Shown here: positions 44,790 to 53,939 of the stretch, piece by piece
How positions within the stretch are numbered: the first letter of the stretch is position 1
How the letters are laid out: each line of letters begins with the position of its first letter
From: Nageia nagi
Taxonomy: Eukaryota > Pinophyta
Assembly: GCA_050084985.1 (NCBI GenBank)
Contig: JBITNC010000001.1
Coordinates: 191,518,001 to 191,582,000 of the forward strand
Direction of reading: 5' to 3'
Length of the DNA: 64,000 nucleotides
Notes under the pieces: generated by a model
The model's input: the letters and a program-made list of their open reading frames with translations, nothing else
Told to the model about the DNA's origin: nothing
Databases searched by the model: none
Position numbers and translations under genes: made by a program

Positions 44790-46586
44790 ATGCGACCATC
44801 TGGCAAGAGTGCCGCCTTCACCACTACCCAACAGTGGCCACAAACTGACATAGCTCGGAGCATTCTAGAGGACATTTTGTTCAGCTACCTTACGTTTGCT
44901 GACTATGTGTTTCATGATCGCAACATGCTGATAGCTTTGATGGAGAGGTGGGATCCAAACTCCAACACCTTTCACCTTCCAACTGGTGAGATTACAGTGA
45001 CATTAGAGGATATCTATAGGATCACTAGACTTCCTATCAGGGGGAGGCTAGTGAACATGATTCCTGTTCCAAGCCTGGAACAGGCAGAGGTATGGGCTAC
45101 ATGGCTGATGGGGTCAGATGAAGTAAACCACAGGAAGAGGGGTGTGTCCCTAGTGAGACATGTGTCAGAGTATCCTCTAGCACAGGGTGACCTACGGATG
45201 AGACTCCTCATTGCCTGCCTCTTGGATGCTATTATCTACCCAGACAAGAGTAGTGAGACCTTTCCTATGGGCATGGTTCCTATCATTCAAGACATGGTGA
45301 CACACAAGCAGTGATATGCATGGTGCCCCGCAATACTAGCGCAACTCTATCATGACCTTCACAGCTTTGTAGAGGTGGAGAGAGGGGGGAGACAGGTGGC
45401 TCATTCTATGATACTGTAGGTGTGGGCATATGATCACATCATCATCTCTAGACTGACGATGTTGCCCCTAGATCAGCTAGATGATGTACCCACCTAGCAA
45501 CGGTGGGCGACGATAGAGGGACCAGATTTTCCTAACGTGGACCTAGAGGGATGGTGGGTACGATTTGACCTACTACAGGAGGTGCAGATATACTGGCATC
45601 CCTATCAAGGAGGTGTACTAGAGTGGGAGGAGGACATATAGGAGATGGCATGGGTGAGACACCCTACATACCTACAGGTGCGTAGGGTAGTAGTGGAGCC
45701 GTACAGGCCAGAGCGGGTACTCCATCAGTTCAGCCTCCAGCAGGGCATACCGGATGATTGCAGGATAGTGGTGCGCTACTACTGTAGCAGGCACCTCCCA
45801 AAGGATTATGAGCCAGTACCTAACTGGGACTCAGATTGGGAGTCCCCTAGCGAGGACTCCGACCATGGGGTTGATGATGACATAGATGGACCTGATCACA
45901 TAGAGGACTACCTAGACTAGTGGAGGACACGTCGTCCTCACCACATAGGCATTCATGATGCTGACATGGGTGACGATGCATGGGAGGATGAAGACACAAG
46001 AGACATAGAGACCGGATGGGACATTCCCTTTACAACGGGAGGGTGGGGAGGAGAGAGTAGCTCTACATATGCTCGTGACACATCTCTAGATGCAGGTCAT
46101 GACGACAATGAGGAGACCGATCCAGACCAGGATGAGTATGAACCTGAGTATGAGATGAAAATAGACTGGGAGGAGGAATACTATGATGAGGATGATGAAG
46201 GTAACCTATTTTATTTTTTACTTTGCTTTGATTTTCTACTTTTCATGATATGCGAAGGGGCTAACATGATATGTTTATGCTATGTCACAGATCCTGAGGT
46301 TGAGATGGCTAAGCTACGTGGTCAAATCGGTCAGAAGGATGAGGAGATTAGAGAGCTACAGAGTCATCTATGGTTCGAAGGAGGAGATTATACTGGTATC
46401 TATCAGGACCTATAGGTAGCCAACAAGGAAATCAAGGCCCTCTATGAGTAGCTTCACCAGGCTGAGAGACAGATCGACGAGGAGAAGGCACGTGCAGAGA
46501 AGTACAAGGCACGGTACGGGGGTGGTACATCTAGCAGGGCTACTAGCTCTAGTGTAGGGGGAGGGGGGTCTAGTAGAAGATTCTAG
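44790..46586 (+). pseudogene. Plant mobile domain (PMD) gene captured by element F
   Basis: One plus-strand frame of 598 codons opens MRPSGKSAAFTTTQQWPQTD. Residues about 45-85 carry the PMD signature: ALMERWDPNSNTFHLPTGEI, then TVTLEDIYRITRLPIRGRLV (family: F.LP.GE.t.TL.Dv..l.gLPi.G). After it come an acidic region (WDSDWESPSEDSDHGVDDD, DEYEPEYEMKIDWEEEYYDE) and a C-terminal coiled-coil-like part (EMAKLRGQIGQKDEEIRELQ) ending Gly/Ser-rich. A 90-bp T-rich insert, 46201-46290 (GTAACC...TCACAG), looks like an intron that keeps the frame. There are no frameshifts, but TGA at 45312 and TAG at 45417, 45495, 45639, 45918, 46413 and 46449 close it. Host PMD proteins (MAIN/MAIL1 family) act in nuclear silencing and genome stability; the role here is unknown. 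Confidence 0.82.
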
Positions 46587-46946
46587 ATCATTCTATGTAA
46601 TCTCATCCAGTTGTATTGTAAACAAAAACATTTTGATCATGATATATATAAAACACAAATTTTGGTACCTGATTTGCTCTTGTACATGTATTTGTGATGA
46701 ATGAATTTGATGTTCCGTGATCCTTGAGAATGAATGCTAATGACATGACCTGAAATTCTATCTTCCCACGCTGTGGGAGTAATCGGTACCTTTTGCTTTC
46801 CTCTATTGTTCCATAAAAAGATGACCGCTGGTGGTCTTATTATCACGACGTCATGAAGCCCTCCAATCTTGACCATAAAATCTGTTAGTGACCTGAACCA
46901 ACTGCTAGCTTTTCTCTTCTCTTTTTTTTTTTAAAATTTTGATCTA
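46587..46946. other. Spacer between the converging PMD and gag genes
   Basis: It holds aaacaaaaacattttgatcatg just after the PMD stop (possible 3' end signals), a gaccgctggtggtc motif at 46823-46837 and a T-run at 46922-46932. No gene; the 79-codon minus frame there has no known motif. Confidence 0.5.
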
Positions 46947-48158
46947 CTAAATGATACCTCCAGAGGGCCTGGAGCTCCCACCGGTGCTAACCTCACAAGC
47001 ATCTTCAAGAAAGATCATATTGACATGCTGTTCTTCTCCTGTATCTTTGACCTTTACTGGACATACATAGAATCCATCTTCTATGAGCTTTTGTATTCTA
47101 TCCCTAAGGTTTCCACATCCATTAGTAGGATGGCCTTTAGTCTGATGATATTCACAATACCTATCTTCCTTATACCAAGCGGGTTTTTCTACTGTAGGAT
47201 CTTCTTTACGCTTAGGTAAGGGTTGTAACCCTTTTTCCACAAGGTCTTTTAGGATATGTCTTGGAGGTATGGGAAATCTCACATATTTCTTCTCCTTCGT
47301 CTCACTTGTCTTCTCAGCCACATGGATAGTTTTCTCTTTCTTTGGTGATTGTGGTCTCTTATCCTTTGCTTTTGTCTTATCACTATTACCATACTTTACA
47401 AGCCCTAGCTTCATAAGGACTTTTTCTTTCTCTAACAGTTTATACGTCATATCAAAAAATGTGAGATGTGTATAATCGATAACATATGATTGTAAGGGCA
47501 ATATAATAGCTTCTTTAAAAATGTTATTTACCTCTTTTTCTATTAATCTGGTCTTCACTTGCTGCCATGTCTTCTTAAACCTTACAACAAATTTGTCTAG
47601 TTGCTCATCACTGTCTTGCCTGATAGCACATAAATCTGATAGCATAATCTCCTTCTTGATGTTATGCTTATACTGCTCCAGAAACAAATTACTGAATTCC
47701 TCAAATGATGTGATGGACCCTTCAGGTAAGGTGTAAAACCATTCTCGAGCCTCTACTTCCAAGCTCTGGGGGAAGAACTTAGCTTGCAATCTTTGGTCTG
47801 TACCAATTTTGAGTTCACACTCATCCTTGAATCCTTGTATATGTCTTCTTGGATCTCCTTCACCATTGAACTTACTGAATTTTGGCTCTTTGTAGTCGAA
47901 TGGTGGCATGTGCCTATGAATTTCATCACATAAAGGACTATCGAATTTGAAAGAATCATTAGGCGGAGCTGATCTCCTTGCCAATCTGTCTATCTACCTC
48001 TGCATACCTTCCATAGTAGCCTGAAAATTACTATTGTCACCCTCAGTGCTATTTTGCATTCCTCTGGATCCCTCAGGATCATCATGTCTGATTTCTACCA
48101 ATAATTCATCCAAATCTCTTTTTGAAAGACTACGCAAGAATAACTTAAGCTGTTCCAT
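46947..48158 (-). pseudogene. gag: Element F gag (Ty3/gypsy, Tat/Ogre-like) with one amber codon
   Basis: The natural start is probably the Met at 48158 (MEQLKLFLRSLSKRDLDELL). A TAG at codon 55 (47996-47994, in GMQR*IDRLARRS) interrupts it. The remaining 345 codons from 47984 are open. The gag core has PKFSKFNGEGDPRRHIQGFK, AREWFYTLPEGSITSFEEFS and RQDSDEQLDKFVVRFKKTW. Near the end is CEYHQTKGHPTNGC followed by LRDRIQKLIEDGF, the zinc-knuckle-like tail typical of Tat/Ogre gag. The rest of the usual gag-pro junction is absent. It would form particles if the stop were read through; pol must come from elsewhere. Confidence 0.85.
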
Positions 48159-48230
48159 AACTAAAACACTCACAAAATAGATGTTAGTCTTAACTAAAAC
48201 CTTTAGGGTTTTAGTATAATGATGTGCACT

Positions 48231-48247
48231 TCACGTCGGGTTCACCA
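48231..48247 (-). promoter_or_regulatory. Primer-binding site of element F
   Basis: On the minus strand TGGTGAACCCGACGTGA begins two bases after the LTR end TAAACA. It is unlike the initiator-Met sites of A, C, D and E. I do not name the tRNA, since I cannot check it. Confidence 0.65.
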
Positions 48248-48249
48248 AA

Positions 48250-49145
48250 TGTTTACAAATAAAATTGAGCGTGCAAATAAATAAATAGGCAAATATCTAC
48301 AAACTCAATATTATCTGTATTTAAGCTACGGATAGCAATTTATTCTAGATAACAATAGACAACATAACCAATTCAGAAGTGTAATTGTACCAACCAAGAC
48401 TGTAATTTGTGTACTTACCTCATGGAATGTACCTGACAACGAAAGATGCAGATATTAGTGATGTACTGATGATGAGCTGCCTTTCCAACAACATCGTGAC
48501 CTGCAAGGATGCAAAAAGAGGACCGTGGGTGGTCCATTTCAATGATATAAGAGCGTCGATGGTGTTCTTCCGTTCACAAAGGAGCATCGACGACCTTCCT
48601 TTGATAGTTTTGACCTCTTGATTAAGTCCAGAACTTCAATGTAGATGTCTCAGATGGCAGTATGATATCAGAATAGATCGTAGATGTCAGGATAGCTCGC
48701 GTAAGGAAGCACACAAACCACAGCCTTGTAGGCGGTACCAAGAGATACCTTAAGGGGTAGCCACTTACAAGACCATACACGGGATCATGTGTATCCTTGT
48801 TATTGTGGACTTACTATTAGATCCCTTATTTATATAGATAATAGATAATACCGCCCAGGGGTCAGCGTGCATCCACATAAATAAGGTTAATTCACAAGAT
48901 TTAAGATAAACACACCAATATTCAAGATAAGCCATGCAATATTCAAGATAATTCATGCAATATTCAAGCTAAACCATACAATATTCAAGATAATCCATGC
49001 AATATTCAAGATAATCATTACAAAATTCATATTCAAGACAAACATTGATATTATCACTTTAATCCATTCAAGACATATATTTAGGCCAAGCATATTTCAT
49101 TAATTTATTGATTTAAAAACATAAATTCATTTTTATGTGTTAACA
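48250..49145 (-). repeat. 5' LTR of element F
   Basis: It is 896 bp, TGTTTACAAATAAAATTG...GTGTTAACA, the partner of 41043-41938. It is followed by the agcca duplication. Confidence 0.92.
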
Positions 49146-49150
49146 AGCCA

Positions 49151-49910
49151 ATTCATCACTATATAAATCCCAAAGAACAATCTTTGCTCTCCAATTTGTA
49201 GCCCCTATTGTCTCCTCCCATGCTATCTAAATAATCATAATTGTAGCCTCTAAGTAAATCCCCATGGTTGAAAATAGTGTTGATAATGTTTTGCTTTTTA
49301 TCAATGGTGTGGTAGATCCATTAGAAGAGGTTTCCAAAGGCATGTTATCAACACACCCATAAATGCCAATAACAATCCAAGAAGGAGTCTTCTTTTTTTC
49401 ACATCTTGCAATAGTCAATATCTTCCCATGTGCAGCCCATAATATGTGAATGGTAGCCTCTAAAACATTTTTGAGAGAGGTAACAATAATCTCTTTACCA
49501 ATCATAGCCTTTAATGCATGGGTAACAACCCTCTATCCTTCTTCAAATGTTGTGTCCATAACACATCCATCAATAATAGTTAAAGCTTCTTTGATTTCAA
49601 TCTCAAGGATGATAAGGGATGCAATCCTCCTCATAAAAATATCATCTTTCAATATATTGTCAATGCCAAATTTGTTATATTTCATCAACACTCCATTTCA
49701 TCAAATGAATCTCTCTTCTTCTTGATGTCTTGTTTGCAAGTGAATGTACCATGAGAAGATATGATGCCCTTCTCATGTTCAAATCCTTCAAGTGAGGCTA
49801 TGGATTCCTGTAAACACATAAAGAACCAAAGTGAGCCAAAACAAGTAAGGCCATTGCCTCATATCATGTGCCAAAGATCCAAGTGGTTCCAAGGACAATC
49901 AAGTCCTTCA
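49151..49910 (-). other. Element E internal region, middle part
   Basis: Directly to the right of F. Repeats of 'gtagcctctaaa' and 'aataatc-c-atag-c' style text suggest degenerate tandem structure like that at 39887-41042. A minus frame (49227-49505) has no known motif. No gene called. Confidence 0.4.
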
Positions 49911-50760
49911 TCATAGGTTATTCATTTTTCCTTTCTTCTCTAAGGCTGATTTGGAAAGCTTCATGCTTTCATTTTCATTCACCATGAACACCTCCAACCT
50001 TCTAAATCTCCTATTGTATGCTAACACACTTGGATCCCATAGAGCTATAAGTCTATTACAATTCACATGAAGAATTGATTCCTTCCACATATCACACCTT
50101 GAAACCAAAGGCATGAAACTAGTATATGAATAGTCATATGCTGATTTAAAAGTTTCAACATTCATACTTACATCAAGGTTCTTATTCTTTACTACATTCT
50201 TAACAAATAAGGGTGATTTCATTTTGAAAGAAACATCTTGTAGCTCTACTTGACATACCTCATGTGGTGACACAATGACTTTTGATTTTCCAAGATCTGA
50301 AATAGTATTATCTTCTTTGCAATATTTATCTTCCTCCATATTATATTTAAAACCATATTCACTTTCCTTACTACTATTTTTGAAAACCTAATCTGAAATA
50401 ACAATGGCTCTTTCCTCTTTCTTCCCAATATTATTACTTTTAATAATACCATGCAAAGTTTCTAAATTACTGTCATAAAAATCATAATTGCTTTCATACC
50501 TTTTTGGGGTGTTAACATGGTTTATCTAAGATTTATCCTTTGCCAATTCTCCTTCTTGTCCAATTTGGGTGCCCAAGCTCCTTAGTGCTCAACATGGGGT
50601 GATAAACCTCTTCTTGGTTCAATGTTGGATGTCAAGCCTTCTTTGTGTCTAGCATGGGGTGCCAAACTTCCTCTATATCCAATGTGTGATGCCAAGCCTC
50701 CTCTTTATCTTTCTCACCGTCAGATCTAGGAATCTTATCAATTCCCCTTAGAGTTATTCC
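49911..50760 (-). pseudogene. Element E protein relic with decapeptide repeats
   Basis: Reading the minus strand from about 50760: GIDKIPRSDGEKDK, then five 10-residue repeats (EEAWHHTLDI, EEVWHPMLDT, KKA*HPTLNQ, EEVYHPMLST, KELGHPNWTR; DNA period 30 bp, about 50570-50715). Then comes a frame change into LAKDKS*INHVNTPKRYESN, and then an open stretch of 142 codons (50339-49911, MEEDKYCKEDNTISDLGKSK ... ALEKKGKMNNL). The stops include TGA for Trp and two TAG for probable Gln. I do not recognise it. It may be the gag-like or accessory protein of E. Confidence 0.5.
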
Positions 50761-51324
50761 TTGGTATTCTTATGGCCATGGTGGAGATAAACATGATGAT
50801 GGAGAATACTGAATTCTTCTTTTTGCATGAAGATTGTCTTGAGATCTAAAATCTTCTCTAGATCGAATGTCATTTTATCCATACTCTCTCCTATGGTTGG
50901 ATTAGAGTGATCTAGGTCTGGTGTAGCCCTCAACATCTCTTCCTGAGGAGTTTCTCTAGAGAGATATAGTAAACTCTTCCATCTATGTGGTCAATGATCT
51001 ATAAAGATGGATAAGTTGATCATACTTCTCTATTTTCTTACCACGATGCCATTATCTTCAAAATCCTAACTAAAAAACCTAGAGTCTTCATATTAAATTT
51101 TCTAATTATCCAGAATGATAGATCAAGACTTTTGTACCTAGAAATAACGTTTAGATTTGTAGATATATTCTCCAAACCCTAGATGACCTAGTCTAAAAAT
51201 TTATACTTTTTTGAAAAACTATCAATTTGATCCAAAAATTGGCCTTTTAAGTGCAAGACCTCTCGATCTACTAGTTCAATTTACTTCTAGCCAGATCTTA
51301 ACATCATAGGATGGCCAAATCTAA
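50761..51324 (-). other. Element E leader
   Basis: Between the relic gene and the primer-binding site. The 60-codon frame at 50754-50936 (MLRATPDLDHSNPTIGESMD) may be the N-terminal part of the same protein in a shifted frame. The remainder is non-coding. Confidence 0.4.
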
Positions 51325-51336
51325 GCTTTGATACTA
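51325..51336 (-). promoter_or_regulatory. Primer-binding site of element E
   Basis: Minus-strand TAGTATCAAAGC starts two bases after the LTR end ATCACA. It is TGGTATCAAAGC with one G-to-A change, the site also used by A. Confidence 0.72.
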
Positions 51337-51338
51337 CT

Positions 51339-52542
51339 TGTGATGATCCAAATTAAAACTCAAGCTCAAACTAGCAATTCTAGGTCATCAAACCTTGATG
51401 TCAGGTCTAAGGCATCAAACATAAGCTAACACACCCTCAAACATGTAATGTTAGGGTTAGGACATCAATATTAAACATACAAACCCTCAAGATGCCAACA
51501 TCTGACTATAACATGCAATATCCAATCAATAATACATGATAATACCAATGCATGATAAATACAATAATACATAATAATAATGATCTAATGCATGGACAAG
51601 ATGAGTCAACACAACACAAGCATGAGATCCAAGTGCCCTCTAGCTATATGAATGATATCTAATGATGATGTATATAATACCAAGCCCTCAAGTGCTGACA
51701 TTGGCCTCTCTGGAGCCAACTAGGGCATAAACTATAAGTCACTCAACACTAGACTAAAACATGAACCATGGGATATTAATGCTCCCTCAGAACCTAAATA
51801 TCGTCTCCACTAAAGGATCCCTCCTCTAATCCTGGATAACCAACTGAATGGTAGAATTCATACCTTGGAATACCACTAGATGGGTGAGGTGCTATGCCAA
51901 TATTGTAAACAAATAGGATCCCTCAGCTTGAATGCCCTCTAAATGTTGCATCTAGGAAAGTTACTTAGCACTGCTAAGTCTTTTGGTCCATATGATGGTA
52001 TATGAGTATAATAATCAAGTATATCTAGTAATGAGGCTCTAGTGTCTATTTATATATTTTCTTTATCTTGATCTCACCTAAGAATCATCACTTGGCTCAT
52101 CTAATCCAACATTGGCCTCTTGGAGACCTAGAATACCCAACATGGGTTTCTAAAGGTCATACATGCCAACATGGCGGTGCCACGAATGCCCATGTGGGTC
52201 AAGGGAGTAGACATGGGGTCTAAGTGTCATATTGGGCCAACATGGGTATGGGAGTCTCCTTAAGCCTAGCATAAGCATATAAGTGGTCGTACATCATGTT
52301 AATGTATAATAGACCTTGGGATTTCCATAATCATTATCAGAATCTCCAAGTACATAATAAATACCTAGTCTAACCTTAACAAGATACATCCCACTTGGGG
52401 CTCACAGTGGGGTCCATTGACCCATTAAGTCTCCTATCTTAAGTTACAAATTATAAAGTGTAAATACATGAATAAAGTATATTACAAAGAGGAACCTTTT
52501 GAACCCCAAAATTAATTATAATTATTGAAAAGGGATATCACA
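51339..52542 (-). repeat. 5' LTR of element E
   Basis: It is 1204 bp, TGTGATGATCC...GGGATATCACA, uninterrupted, and serves as the reference for the split left LTR. About 15% difference from the left copy in the first 240 bp. It contains atgttagggttagg near 51449, a short telomere-like word. The taata right flank starts at 52543. Confidence 0.88.
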
Positions 52543-53790
52543 TAATAGTGGCACATGCTAGAAGAATGTTGGAAAGGTTACAAAGTTTGGCTTTACATTT
52601 GATAATTACATCTATTGAAAAGTATTTAGTGCTTTTTCAAAAAAACCATTCTATGCATATCCTATGACCATTTCATTTAATGAGACTGCATTTTGATGAG
52701 GTATTTTGTCAAATAATACACAAGCCCTTTCAATGTATCCATTTTATACATATCCTATGATCATTGTAGTCCATGAGATTGCATCTTGATGAGGTATTTT
52801 TTATTCTACCATATTTTGCATATATGTCTATCAAGGCACTCACAACCATAATATTTATTGAAAAACCATCTTCAACTACTCTTTGATAGATGTCCATACC
52901 TTCTTCTAAGGCTCCCATAGTGGTACATACTAGAAGAATAATGGTAAAGTTTGTAGATTTTGGTTTTACTCCTAAAAATTGCTTTTACTTGAAACTAGTC
53001 TCTAAAACCTTCCAAGAAAACATTTTTTGTGCATATCCTATGATCATTACAATCCATGAAATTATGTTTGCATTGTGCATTTTATCAAATAATTAGTATG
53101 CCTTCTCTATGCTTCCACATTTTGTATACATATTTACCAGGGCACTTATAACTACAACATTTGATAGAAATTCATTTTTAAAGATTCTTTAGTGTATTTA
53201 TAAATCACTTTATAAATCTCCCAGTTTAGTGCATCTCTTGAGGATGTTGGGAAAGGTGAATTTATCTTGATGGAGTACTGATGTTGGTTGTTGCATTTGG
53301 TATAATGCTTGTTAAGGAAAGCCATGTATTTCATAAATTGAAATTATCATATTCCATGATACAGTTGAAAATATCATGGATTTCCTTTAAACTTCCATAG
53401 TTGGAAAGATAATTTCAACTACTCTTTGATAGATTTCCATACCTTCTTCTAGATCTCTCATGGTGGCATATGTTGGAAGAATTCTAGCAAAGTTTTCAAA
53501 GTTTGGCTTTAATACCTAAGAATTGCATTTGCTTAAAAATCCTAAAGCCTTTTTATAAAACCCATTATTATTCACATCTTGTGATCATTATAGTCCATGA
53601 GACTCATCTTTGATGTATGTATAAAATCTTGTTACAAATCCCTCAATTTAGTGCATGCTTTGACGATGCTTATCAAGGAAAGCCGTGTTTGTGGTAACCT
53701 GAAGATGTTTCATCCAATCATACACTCAAAAATGTTATGAGCATCTGCTAATACAATATTTTTATCCACCTGCCCAATGAAATTTTTGAA
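52543..53790 (-). pseudogene. PPR (pentatricopeptide repeat) pseudogene
   Basis: The minus strand shows PPR helices: MGALEEGMDIYQRVVEDGFS followed by NIMVVSALIDIYAKYGRI at 52918-52800, and a second copy near 53500-53400 reading ATMRDLEEGMEIYQRVVE. Such proteins bind organellar RNA. Repeats of catcttgatgaggtattttt, ccatgagattgcat and ttctagaagaat every few hundred bases fit a run of repeats. Many stops and frameshifts break it, and no start or targeting peptide can be identified. Element E is inserted at the left end, and the piece continues at 10008-9957. Confidence 0.72.
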
Positions 53791-53939
53791 AATATTTTAG
53801 TAGCTTTTTTGGCCTACCACCTTATGATTTATGATGGAGGTTTAAAATCTCCCCATAAAACCCACCATCAAAACCACATATAGTGGTGGCTTTTTCTCAC
53901 TCCCTCCAACCCATTGTAAATTGGTTATCACCAAAAGCT

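Larger units (their letters stand above)
41043..49145 (-). mobile_element. Element F: gypsy-type LTR element carrying an antisense PMD gene
   Basis: F is 8.1 kb with two 896-bp LTRs (41043-41938 and 48250-49145) and perfect agcca duplications (41038-41042 and 49146-49150). By hand count the LTRs differ at about 30 sites (near 3%). On the minus strand it has a primer-binding site and gag (48158-46947). Protease, RT and integrase are absent. In their place the plus strand carries a PMD-domain gene (44790-46586) that converges on gag, with a TATA box at 44168. Between that gene and the 3' LTR are three tandem-repeat blocks. The gag tail resembles the Tat/Ogre lineage, in which extra, sometimes antisense, genes are known. 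Confidence 0.92.
10009..52542 (-). mobile_element. Element E: LTR element without pol, split by C and F
   Basis: E is bounded by LTRs that begin TGTGATGATCC and end GGGATATCACA. The left LTR is 10009-11014 plus 39653-39886. The right LTR is 51339-52542. The internal DNA (39887-41042 plus 49151-51338) totals only about 3.3 kb. The flanks are taatg (10004-10008) and taata (52543-52547), one mismatch apart. A polypurine tract (minus-strand GGGAGGGGAGG) follows the left LTR and a primer-binding site precedes the right one, so transcription is on the minus strand. No integrase or RT motif was found, so it is a non-autonomous large derivative. The LTRs differ by roughly 15% over the first 240 bp, making it the oldest layer. 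Confidence 0.85.

Noticed and set aside
44790-46586. TAG read as glutamine (genetic recoding)
   Set aside because: Plant nuclear genes do not use this code, the terminal stop is also TAG, and C-to-T decay explains the pattern without it.
46947-48158. Presence of protease, RT or integrase of element F in other frames
   Set aside because: I looked for DTG/DSG, YVDD-like and DD35E motifs on both strands between 43940 and 48230 and found none.
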